Assembly (NCBI GenBank): GCA_001970955.1
Contig: MPUH01000197.1
Span: 1-64,000 of the forward strand
Reading direction: 5' to 3'
Source: Stentor coeruleus
Lineage: Eukaryota > Ciliophora > Heterotrichea > Heterotrichida > Stentoridae
Length of the DNA: 64,000 bases
The notes under the pieces are model-generated. The model was not told the DNA's origin, ran no database searches, and saw only the letters and a program-made list of their open reading frames with translations. How positions within the stretch are numbered: position 1 is the stretch's first letter; the number at the start of each line of letters is the position of its first letter. The position numbers and the translations under genes are program-made. Below are positions 50,498-59,926 of the stretch, in pieces.

Positions 50498-50768
50498 GGA
50501 TGTTGAATATAATATAATTTATATTATGTTGTATTTAAAAACTTAATATTCAAAAATTTGTTAATATTATCATGTGTATATCTTGAATATTTTATCATAG
50601 TCGTAGAAGAAAAAAAATGGAAGATCAAGCAAAGCATCATCTTCCTCTTTTAGCAAGGGCTTGACATTAGTCAAGCAATAATTCCTAAGTATAAGTATAT
50701 AACAAAAATACCTTTAACCCTTATTAATATAAAAGTTATAAAATATTAGATAGTAAATATAATAGCTA
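50498..50768. other. Intergenic with two short hairpins
   Basis: Two inverted repeats lie close together: 50619-50625/50639-50645 (GGAAGAT...ATCTTCC) and 50659-50665/50670-50676 (GCTTGAC-ATTA-GTCAAGC). They could form adjacent RNA hairpins about 90 bases before the LRR start. No tRNA features. Confidence 0.45.
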
Positions 50769-52267
50769 ATGGATGAATTCCAAACAAGAGAAAGGTCATC
50801 AACTCGTTCACAAAGCATGATTATTGATGGTCCATTGCCTGACGCATTTAGCATTTTTAGTGAATTTGCTAATGGCCACCTAGACTCTCAATCCCANTGC
50901 CTGACGCATTTAGCATTTTCAGTGAATTTGCTAATGGCCACCTAGACTCTCAATCCCAGCGTGTTTTATCAGAGTTGAAAAAAATCTCTGACTTCCAAAA
51001 AGAATCAATCCAAGAAGTTATTGAAAAAACACAAATACTAGCTTCAGATATTATATGGCAACGAGATCAACTTATATTAAAAATCAAAGAAGAATGTAGT
51101 ACCAGAGCATTAGAGTTAAAAAACATAATATTAGGATTTCAGAATATCGATATGACAAGAAGATCATCTCGGATACTAAAACCAAGTTACAACATGCCTT
51201 TACTTGAATTTAAAAGAGAAATTGCTATAAGCAAGCACAATTGGATTAAGAAAAACCAAATTTCAATACGATACTCAGAAAACGGAATCGAAAAAATTCA
51301 AGGATTAAAAGAATTTACCCCATTACTTTCTCCAATGTACTTAGAATTTACTGAAGCTAGTTCAGTTACCCAATTATTATTAAATAGGAAATTAGGAGAT
51401 GATGGATCAAGACAATTATCACATATATTACCTTATTATGTAAATCTCACATCATTAATAATGGCTCAAAACTATATTGGTCCTAGAGGGGGGAAATTTA
51501 TAGGATCAAGTTTATCATATTTACGAAAACTTAATAAACTAAGTATCAATAATGATAAAATAAAAGAAGGAATTGTTTCAATTGTAAGGGCATTACCAAT
51601 GATCCCATATTTATCAGAAGTTTACTTATCTACAGGGATTTTTCATGAAAGAGAAGCTGGGGATATAGGAAACTCTTTAAGTTTAATGCAAAATCTTAAA
51701 AAACTCAGTTTATTAGGAGGTGTACTTGAAACAAAAGGGACAGAAAGAATTTGTTATGGGCTTTACTTTCTAGTCAACTTAAAACAGTTAGATTTAAGTG
51801 GTAATTCTTTAGGACCTGGTGGTACTGAAATCCTTTGTATGACTTTGATGAATCTTAATGAATTGGAATGTTTGAAATTATCAGCTAATAATATGGGTAG
51901 TCAAGGAGGAGAAAAAATAGGAAGGCTTATATCAAAAATGGATAGTTTAAAAGAGTTATGGCTGAACTCTAATGCATTAGGAGATCAAGGAGCATGTGAA
52001 CTTATGAATCAAGGAAACAGTAATTTACAAACTTTAAAACTTCAAGATAACAGTATAGGGAATATCGGGGCTAAAGTTGTATTACAAAAAGGAGCAGAAT
52101 GGGGTAAACTTTATATCATTGATTTAAGTTGGAATTCTATAGACGACAACATTTCAAGTATTTTTAAAGGAAATGAAGATAAATACATGCACTTTGAGCT
52201 TGACTTTTGTGGAATGAAACTCAATGAAAAACTTTTAAACAGTTTCGGGTTTTCTATAAACGTGTAA
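50769..52267 (+). CDS. Leucine-rich repeat protein (RNI-like), frame broken only by a gap edge
   Basis: The protein starts MDEFQTRERSSTRSQSM. A 61-base direct repeat around the N at 50897 (50836-50896 and 50898-50958) breaks the frame. Skipping one copy plus the N (62 bases) restores it, for about 478 residues. The copies differ by one synonymous base (TTT/TTC). A coiled N-terminal part (about 60-115) precedes RNI-type LRRs (about 155-475): LKQLDLSGNSLGPGGTE, LECLKLSANNMGSQGGE, LKELWLNSNALGDQGA, LQTLKLQDNSIGNIGA. It is probably a protein-binding scaffold. Partner unknown. Confidence 0.85.
50836..50958. repeat. Gap-edge direct repeat around N at 50897
   Basis: 61-bp copies around one N at the 5' end of the LRR gene. 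The single difference is synonymous. Confidence 0.88.
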
Positions 52268-52314
52268 ATTAAGTAAAATAAAAGTTCAAATGCTTATTTC
52301 AAGTAGTTTTATAA

Positions 52315-54243
52315 ATGGATAGACTCATTCCAGTAATAAATCGCTTGCAAGATGCTTTGGGGACAATTCATACCAAAGTAAACCTTGAATTACCTCAAAT
52401 TGTCGTTGTTGGAGCTCAGTCTTCAGGAAAATCTTCAGTCCTTGAAAGTATTGTTGGGAAAGACTTTCTTCCACGTGGAAGTGGTATAGTAACAAGGCGT
52501 CCTTTGGTTTTGCATTTAACACAGACACATACAAACGAGGAATGGGGTGAATTTACTCATATGCCAGGGAAAAAATTCAAAGACTTCGACAAAATAAGAC
52601 ATGAAATCGAAGCTGAAACAGAAAGATTACTTGGTAAAAAAGCGAATATATCAAATGAAAGCATATTTTTAAGAATCTTTTCACCTAATGTTCTTGATGT
52701 CACCTTAGTAGATCTACCTGGATTAACAAAAGTTCCAGTAGGAGATCAACCAATAGACATTGAGGCTCAGATTCGAAGGATGATATTAGATTTTATTACA
52801 AATCCTAATTCTATTATACTTGCTATTTCTAATGCTAATCAAGATCTAGCGAATTCTGACTCATTAAAACTTGCAAGGGAAGTTGATCCAACTGGAGATA
52901 GGACTTTAGGTGTTATTACAAAAATTGATTTAATGGATAAAGGTACAGATGCTATGGAAATGCTTAAAGGGAAATTATATCCTTTAAAATTAGGCTATGT
53001 TGGGGTTATGTGTAGAAGTCAAGCGGATATAAATGCTAATAAACTGATAAAAAAACACCTTGAAGATGAAAAGAAATTTTTTACAACACATGAGAAATAT
53101 CGAGCTATTGCTCATTCTATGGGTATTCCACATCTTTCTTGGAAACTAAACAGGTTGTTAATGCATCATATTAAAGCTGTACTCCCAGATTTGAAGAAAA
53201 AAGTTAGTGATATGATTCGTTCTAATGAAGAACAATTAAGAACTTATGGGTTTCCTTTATCAGAAAATAGAGATCTTCAAGGGGTTGTTATGTTGAATGT
53301 TATAACTTCATATGCTACTAGTTTTAGTAATGCTATTGAAGGAAAAACTCTTACAGAAGCTGGGACTGAGCTTGAAGGTGGGGCTAAAATAAGGGATATT
53401 TTATTAAGAAAATTTATCCAACAACTGAAAAATATGGATGCACTTAATAGTATGGATGATGGTGATATTAAAAATATTATTGACAGTTCTTGTGGAGTTA
53501 TGTCATCATTACTTATCCCTGAAGTTGCTTTTCATATGCTTCTTAAAATGCAAATTAAAAGACTTTTAGACCCTTCACAGACTGTTACAATGGAAGTTTA
53601 TGATCAATTAAAAATATTAAGTTCTGATATTATTATTCCTGAAGCTGTACGTTTTCCTAATCTCCAGCCAGCAATTTTGTCTGTTGTTGATAACGTACTT
53701 GAAGATTGTTTAAAACCTGCACAAGATTTTATTACTGATTTTATAGAAATCCAACAATCTTATGTTAATTCTTTTCACCCTGACTGTATAAATGTGAGAG
53801 AAGCACTTCATAGAGCGGAAAAAGATGTTGAAGAAATGGAGCCGTCTATGCATAATTCAACACTTTTACTTGATAAGAGCAGAGAATTTGAGTCTTGGGG
53901 AAAGTCTGATAATCGTTTTGAAACTTCAGAAGATGAAAAAAATGAACTTATTCAGATTTATACTATAAGACATTTGCTTACATCTTATTTTGATGTTATT
54001 AAGAAAAATGTTGGGGATTATGTTTCTAAAGCGGTTATGAGTTTTTTGGTTATTAAGGTACGAGATAAAATTCAAACTGATTTGATATCGAAACTATATA
54101 ATAATGATAAGTTTAATGAACTGTTTGCAGAAAATGCTGATATTCCTTTTAAGAGAAAAGCATTAGAAGATCAGATGGAAGGGTTGAATATTGCGTCGAA
54201 GATTCTTTCAGAAGTTAGAGATTTTGATTTAGAGCATAATTAG
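52315..54243 (+). CDS. Dynamin-related GTPase
   Basis: 642 residues. The GTPase domain spans about 1-300: P-loop GAQSSGKSS (33-41), switch-2 DLPGLTKVP (about 133-141), TKIDLMD (about 201-207). A middle/stalk region follows (about 300-520), then the GTPase effector domain (about 545-640). There is no PH or Pro-rich domain, so it is a Drp1/DRP-type protein for mitochondrial, peroxisomal or endocytic fission. In ciliates, related proteins act in endocytosis. All GTP-binding motifs are intact. It begins 47 bases after the LRR gene. Confidence 0.95.
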   Translation: MDRLIPVINRLQDALGTIHTKVNLELPQIVVVGAQSSGKSSVLESIVGKDFLPRGSGIVTRRPLVLHLTQTHTNEEWGEFTHMPGKKFKDFDKIRHEIEAETERLLGKKANISNESIFLRIFSPNVLDVTLVDLPGLTKVPVGDQPIDIEAQIRRMILDFITNPNSIILAISNANQDLANSDSLKLAREVDPTGDRTLGVITKIDLMDKGTDAMEMLKGKLYPLKLGYVGVMCRSQADINANKLIKKHLEDEKKFFTTHEKYRAIAHSMGIPHLSWKLNRLLMHHIKAVLPDLKKKVSDMIRSNEEQLRTYGFPLSENRDLQGVVMLNVITSYATSFSNAIEGKTLTEAGTELEGGAKIRDILLRKFIQQLKNMDALNSMDDGDIKNIIDSSCGVMSSLLIPEVAFHMLLKMQIKRLLDPSQTVTMEVYDQLKILSSDIIIPEAVRFPNLQPAILSVVDNVLEDCLKPAQDFITDFIEIQQSYVNSFHPDCINVREALHRAEKDVEEMEPSMHNSTLLLDKSREFESWGKSDNRFETSEDEKNELIQIYTIRHLLTSYFDVIKKNVGDYVSKAVMSFLVIKVRDKIQTDLISKLYNNDKFNELFAENADIPFKRKALEDQMEGLNIASKILSEVRDFDLEHN

Positions 54244-54565
54244 TAGGTAGTTTAGATAGTTATCAAGTAAGATATGAAATGAAAATATAAAGTAGTTTGT
54301 AATTGTGATAGAATATTAGTAAAAAAAAACTATTGTGGGTAGTAAAAGTTGTTAGTTTTTGATTTAAGAATTTGTAAAATTCAATAGATGAGAAGGAATT
54401 AACACTTTTTACCTTTATTTGAGTTTTTTTATTTAAAGGGTTAAATAATTATGATATATTTTTATATACAATTTGGAATACTTTCAATGATTTTCCTATA
54501 ATCATACCTAAAAAGACAAAAAGAAACTTAAATCCTATAGTCATTTAATATGCTAATCATATAAA
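54244..54565. other. Intergenic, no feature seen
   Basis: 320 bases, AT-rich, between two plus-strand genes. No frame or RNA gene. Confidence 0.5.
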
Positions 54566-57500
54566 ATGTCTGATCTATTAAATGAAAGCCTTTTACAAAA
54601 GTTTCAAGAGCGTCCACAGCCTAAAACAACAGAAAAACCCCCCAAAAAAGAGCAGTTAAAAAAAGAAGTGGCTGTTGAAGAAATCGAAAAGGCCTGGAAA
54701 TACTTGCAAGCTGAAACAATGCTTAGCCTGCCTAATAAATTTTTCAGCACACTTAATGGGCATTCAGACACAGTATCATGTGTAAGTTTTAGCCCAGATG
54801 GTAAACTTTTAGCTAGTGGATCAGATGATAAATCAATAAAGATATGGAATCTCGATGAAAAAAAAGAAGAATTTACTCTATTAGGACATAATGACTGCTT
54901 GCAAAGTATAAGTTTTAGTAAAGATAGTAAATATTTAGCAAGTGGCGCTAATGATCAGATCATCATAATTTGGAATCTCTCAGAAGAAAGTCAAGAATTT
55001 ACTTTATCTGGTCATTCAGATTGGATAATGAGCGTATCTTTTAGTATTGACGGGGAGTTATTAGCTAGTGGATCTAAAGATAATCTGATCAAAATATGGA
55101 ACCTTAAAGACAAAAGGGAAGAATTTACTTTAACGGGACACACAAATTGTGTTCAAAGTGTTGCATTTTGTCAAAACAATAGATTTTTAGCAAGTGGGTC
55201 ACATGATTATTCAATAAAAATCTGGAACCTCTCTGAAAGAAGTGAAGAATTTACACTATTAGGCCATTCAAATTTAGTTTTCAGTGTAGCTTTTAGTCCA
55301 AAAGGGAACATTTTAGCAAGTGGGTCAGCTGATAAGTCAATAAAAATATGGGATCTCAACAATCAAAAAGAAGAATTTTCTCTCACAGGCCATAATGCTT
55401 CAATAAGAAGCCTCAGTTTCAGTCCAAATTCTAAATTATTAGCAAGTGGATCAAATGATAAACTAATAAAAATATGGAATCTTGATAAAAAAAAACAAGA
55501 ATGTACACTTACTAGCCATACAAGTTCTATAATAAATATAAGCTTCAGTCCTGATGGATCATTTTTAGCAAGTGGATCAGGAGATAAGACAATAAAAATA
55601 TGGAGAATAATAGAGAAAAACCATCAAAGCATATTACAAGGACATAATGATTCAGTTTTAAGCACAAGTATAAGTCCTGATTGTAAATTTATTGCAAGTG
55701 GATCTTCTGATAAAAATATAAAAATATGGAATATTGAAGAAGGTATTGAAGAATTTATGTTTGAAGGACATGAAAATTGTGTTAGGAGTGTGAGTTTCAG
55801 TCCTGATGGGAAGTTTTTAGCTAGTGGTTCTGATGATAAAACGATTAAAATATGGAATTTAGTTGATAAAAAAGAAGAAGTGGCGTTTGTAAACCATGTA
55901 GATTCTGTAAAATGTGTATGCTTTAGTCCGGATGGGAGATTTTTGGCAAGTGGGTCTTCTGATAAACTTGTTAAAATATGGAATTTAGAAAGAAAAACAG
56001 AAGAATTTTCTCTTGTTGGGCATACAAATTGGGTGATGACTGTGTGTTTTAGTGTAAATGGAAAAGTTTTAGCTAGTGGGGCAATGAATCTGTCAATTAA
56101 AATATGGAACTTTGATGAAAGGAAGGAAGAATGCACACTAAAAGGTCACATAAACTCTGTTTTTTGTATAAGCATAAGTCCAGATGGTAAGTTTCTAGCA
56201 AGTGCATCAGCAGATTATTCAATAAAAATATGGAACCTTCTCGAAAGAAAAGTAGAATTCACTTTAACAAGCCATTCAAATGATGTAAACAGTGTTAGTT
56301 TTAGTCCAGATGGAAAATATTTAGTAAGTGGATCTTCTGATAAGCTAGTAAAAATATGGAATCTTGCTGAATTTAATGAAGAATGTACAATGTTTTTACA
56401 TGATTCTATAGTTAATAGTGTTAATTTCAGCCCAGATGGGAAGTTTATTGTAAGTGGAGCATCTGATAATCTGATTAAAATATCAAGACTAGGACAAAAA
56501 CAAAAAGATAATGAAATAATTGGACATAGCGACACAGTTTGGAGTGTTGGGTTTAGTCCTGATGGAAAGTTTTTAGGTAGTGGGTCATCTGATTTCCTGA
56601 TAAAAATATGGAATATCGCTGAGAAGAAAGAATATTGCACTTTTTTTGGGCATACAGATTATGTAAGTGTTATCAAATTCAGTTCAAATGGGAATATATT
56701 AGCAAGTGGTTCCCATGATAAACTTATAAAAATCTGGAAAATTGAAGCAAAATGCGAAAGTTTTACGTTAATTGGCCATAATGATTGGGTTTTAAGCTTA
56801 GATATCAGCACAAATGGAAAAGTTTTAATTAGTGGGTCTAATGATAATTCAATTAAAGTCTGGGACCTTGAACAAAAGTCAGAAATTTTCACGTTTACCG
56901 AGCATATAAAGCCAGTTTTAAGTGTATGTTTTAGCCCTGATAATAAATTTATAGCAAGTGGATCTTCTGATTTCCTGATAAAAATATGGAATTTAGATGA
57001 GAAAAAAGTAGAATATACTTTGAAAGGTCATAAAAAAATTATAAGCAGTGTAAGTTTTAGTCCTGATGGTTTGTTTTTAGTAAGTGGATCATATGATAAA
57101 ACCGTGAAAGTTTGGAATCTTGAAGAAAAAAGAGAGGAGGTTGAATTTAAGGGACATAATAAAAATGTTTGTAGCGTGAATTTTAATACTGAAGGCAATA
57201 TGATAGTAAGTGCAAGTGCTGACAAATCAATAAAAATATGGAATTTTATCGATAAAAAAGAATCTTGCGTACTTTTAGGACATATGAATTCAGTACTAAG
57301 TGTTAGTTTTTCTCCAAACGGGAAATACATTGTAAGTGGTTCTGAAGATAAAACAATTAAACTATGGAATATCTCTAAAAGAAAAGAAAAATTCACTATT
57401 TCACGTAAAAAAGAAACAATAAAAAGTATCGAATTCACAACAGACACCAACGCAATTATTGTCGAAACTAACTTCAACAAAAAAATCTATAGTTTAGATA

Positions 57501-59440
57501 CTGGAGAACAAATCAAAGTACCATTTGATAAAATTAATGATTTTGATAACAATAATAAAAATTTTAATCCTAACAGTTACTCATTTATCGGATTTGATAA
57601 CAATTCAAGTTACTCAGCAAATATTTATAATTTAGCCTTGAAAAAATTCGATAATATAGCATCGTTAAATATAGCTTTTTCAAACTTAAATTTTACAATC
57701 GCTCATTTTATTTGCATGATTGGAAATGATGAGATTCTAGAAAAATTCATTAAATCTAAAAACCTTATATTAATATGTGATAATTTTGGTCATGGGCCAG
57801 CTTATTATTCAATAAAATACAAATATCAAGCTGCAACAGATATTATAATAAACTATATTTGTGATACTATAGAAAACAATAGATTTAGCTTTAGAACTCA
57901 TCAGTTTTTAAAAACATTAGAATATGATCTTATTGAATTTATAAGAAATTCTTCAACTGATATTGATAAATTATTAGGTTGTTCATTATTACAACAACAA
58001 AAAATAGATTTTTATAGTACACCACTTTATCAATTACCAATTAAAATTATTAGCGACTTGCATTTTGCGTATATTGAAAATTTTTCATTTAAAGATGGAG
58101 ATGATATACCGCTTATGATAAAACAAGCCCCATTTCGACTTCCTTTTAGTATAGGATCTGATTCTAGTATTGAACTTCTGATTGCTATACTTGAATGTAA
58201 AAATAAAGATATTTATAGAACAGAACTTATTAAACACTTTGTTGATTATAAATGGAATCAAATCAAAGGATGGATTTATTTACATACAACATTGCTTTGG
58301 AGTAATATTATTATTTTATCTTATGTTATCGCATCTCAATCTTACTTTTTTGATTGTGCATCATTAATTATAAATTCAGCATTAATTGTTTGGGAGGCAT
58401 TTCAAATTAGTACAGCGAGAAAAGATTATTTTAAAATCAAAGCAAATCTTTTTGAAATTATTAGATGCTTCGTTACTGTAAGCTATGGGATATTTTTATT
58501 GTTTAGTGTTGAGATTCAATTTATAACATGGATTATGATGGTTTTAAATATATCTAGAGGAATTTCAGGGTTTAGAGCATTTAGTAATACAAGATATTAT
58601 ATTAGTCTTATACAAATGTGCTTTTATAGAATAAAAGATTTTTTTATAGTTTTTATTTATTCAACCCTTGCGCTTGGGTTATTGAATTCTATAGTTTCAA
58701 ATGAAGAAAGACTTACATATGAATCTTTATGGTCATCTCCATTTGGTATTATTACAGGAAGAACTGATACGTTTTATGAAACAAATACAATTCAAATAAT
58801 TACTTATATTTTAGCTGTTACTATTAATATGATTATTATGCTAAATATGATCATTTCTATCTTAGGAGATGTGTTTGATGAATTTCAAATTGATGCAGAG
58901 ATTTTTAATAACTCAGAAATGGTTGAAGTGATTCTAGAAGTTGAACAATTATTGTCTGTTCAAAATAATAGGGATGAATTAAAATATTTACATATTTGTG
59001 TTGATGCATATGAGAAACCAGTAAATGAATGGAAAGGAAAAATTATTGATATCAGAGATTTTTTGAAAAATAAATTCTTGAATGATTATCTTAAACCCTT
59101 ACTTGAAACAAATATTAAACATAACAATACAGATGATGGAAAATTAGATTGTAATTTCATTGATGTTAATTATAAAGTGAAAGATATTGATGAAAAGGTA
59201 AAAGATGTTAATAATAGTGTTAAAACTGTTGATAAAAAAGTTGTATCTAATTTCAAAATAATGGATAATAAAATTAACTCAATAGACGATAGAATGAAAA
59301 GAGTTGATAAAAAGGTGGCATCCAGTTTTAAAACTATGGATGAAAAGCTAAGTTGCTTTAATAATCGAGTTGAAAATATAGAAGAAAAAATTAGTTATAT
59401 CAATCAGAATATTGAAAAGATTTTAAAAAGTATGTCATAG
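54566..59440 (+). CDS. WD40-repeat array fused to a TRP-like ion channel
   Basis: 1,624 residues in one exon. Residues 65-946 are 21 WD40 repeats, each of exactly 42 residues by my count (typical unit GH..V.SVSFSPDGK.LASGS.DK.IKIWNL), enough for three seven-blade propellers. A degenerate unit follows (to about 990). Residues about 1035-1095 resemble ankyrin repeats. Residues about 1230-1435 hold six or so hydrophobic segments, with GIITGRTDTFYE in the pore-loop position and NMIISILGDVFDEF at the end of the last helix, typical of TRP/polycystin-type channels. The tail (1450-1624) is a regular coiled coil (DEKVKDV, DKKVASS) that could drive assembly. Likely a sensory or calcium channel, inferred. 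Confidence 0.85.
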   Translation: MSDLLNESLLQKFQERPQPKTTEKPPKKEQLKKEVAVEEIEKAWKYLQAETMLSLPNKFFSTLNGHSDTVSCVSFSPDGKLLASGSDDKSIKIWNLDEKKEEFTLLGHNDCLQSISFSKDSKYLASGANDQIIIIWNLSEESQEFTLSGHSDWIMSVSFSIDGELLASGSKDNLIKIWNLKDKREEFTLTGHTNCVQSVAFCQNNRFLASGSHDYSIKIWNLSERSEEFTLLGHSNLVFSVAFSPKGNILASGSADKSIKIWDLNNQKEEFSLTGHNASIRSLSFSPNSKLLASGSNDKLIKIWNLDKKKQECTLTSHTSSIINISFSPDGSFLASGSGDKTIKIWRIIEKNHQSILQGHNDSVLSTSISPDCKFIASGSSDKNIKIWNIEEGIEEFMFEGHENCVRSVSFSPDGKFLASGSDDKTIKIWNLVDKKEEVAFVNHVDSVKCVCFSPDGRFLASGSSDKLVKIWNLERKTEEFSLVGHTNWVMTVCFSVNGKVLASGAMNLSIKIWNFDERKEECTLKGHINSVFCISISPDGKFLASASADYSIKIWNLLERKVEFTLTSHSNDVNSVSFSPDGKYLVSGSSDKLVKIWNLAEFNEECTMFLHDSIVNSVNFSPDGKFIVSGASDNLIKISRLGQKQKDNEIIGHSDTVWSVGFSPDGKFLGSGSSDFLIKIWNIAEKKEYCTFFGHTDYVSVIKFSSNGNILASGSHDKLIKIWKIEAKCESFTLIGHNDWVLSLDISTNGKVLISGSNDNSIKVWDLEQKSEIFTFTEHIKPVLSVCFSPDNKFIASGSSDFLIKIWNLDEKKVEYTLKGHKKIISSVSFSPDGLFLVSGSYDKTVKVWNLEEKREEVEFKGHNKNVCSVNFNTEGNMIVSASADKSIKIWNFIDKKESCVLLGHMNSVLSVSFSPNGKYIVSGSEDKTIKLWNISKRKEKFTISRKKETIKSIEFTTDTNAIIVETNFNKKIYSLDTGEQIKVPFDKINDFDNNNKNFNPNSYSFIGFDNNSSYSANIYNLALKKFDNIASLNIAFSNLNFTIAHFICMIGNDEILEKFIKSKNLILICDNFGHGPAYYSIKYKYQAATDIIINYICDTIENNRFSFRTHQFLKTLEYDLIEFIRNSSTDIDKLLGCSLLQQQKIDFYSTPLYQLPIKIISDLHFAYIENFSFKDGDDIPLMIKQAPFRLPFSIGSDSSIELLIAILECKNKDIYRTELIKHFVDYKWNQIKGWIYLHTTLLWSNIIILSYVIASQSYFFDCASLIINSALIVWEAFQISTARKDYFKIKANLFEIIRCFVTVSYGIFLLFSVEIQFITWIMMVLNISRGISGFRAFSNTRYYISLIQMCFYRIKDFFIVFIYSTLALGLLNSIVSNEERLTYESLWSSPFGIITGRTDTFYETNTIQIITYILAVTINMIIMLNMIISILGDVFDEFQIDAEIFNNSEMVEVILEVEQLLSVQNNRDELKYLHICVDAYEKPVNEWKGKIIDIRDFLKNKFLNDYLKPLLETNIKHNNTDDGKLDCNFIDVNYKVKDIDEKVKDVNNSVKTVDKKVVSNFKIMDNKINSIDDRMKRVDKKVASSFKTMDEKLSCFNNRVENIEEKISYINQNIEKILKSMS
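54758..57403 (+). repeat. 21-unit WD40 array, 126-bp period
   Basis: Twenty-one consecutive 126-base units with no length change encode WD40 blades. Many units share the LASGSxDKxIKIWNL core, which points to expansion by duplication and possible gene conversion. The DNA units differ at many silent sites. Confidence 0.9.
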
Positions 59441-59926
59441 CCGACTGTGCTCATTAAAATTGAAAAAATAAACAAAAATATTCTATAAAAGGATTCTAAA
59501 ACAAAAAAAACCAAAAACCCCAGCTTAGGATCCAAAAAAATTTTTCTTTATTTTATATATCACCCTTTATCCTATATCATATCCATATAGCCCACAGCAT
59601 AACTTCACAGTATATTCAAATCTCCTTCCTTAAAAATCAACATTTTCATATTAATTAGCGCTTTTAATGGCATTTCAGAGTTAAATTTTAAGAAAAAAAT
59701 CATCATTTCTAATATTTTAAGAATCTCACAAGCATAAATAAATAAATTTCACTATGATTTTAACTAAATAAATTATCAGCATCAACACACAGGAAATATA
59801 TTCCTATTAATCTTTTAAGCCCAGCCGATAATAAACTAGTTAAAAACAGATAAAATTGATGACTTTTTACCTAAATTATAGGATGACTATAAAATAAAGT
59901 ATTACTATAAATTTTTAACTAAATAA
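59441..59926. other. Intergenic/leader region
   Basis: 485 bases, AT-rich. Bases 59460-59660 are G-poor on the plus strand. No frame, RNA or repeat seen. Confidence 0.5.

Noticed and set aside
50769-50974. LRR gene starting at 50975
   Set aside because: An upstream ATG frame carries the same protein sequence up to the gap-edge repeat; the late start is caused by the N at 50897.
55624-57480. Long minus-strand ORFs opposite the WD40 array
   Set aside because: They mirror the 126-base repeat of the sense strand and are shadows.
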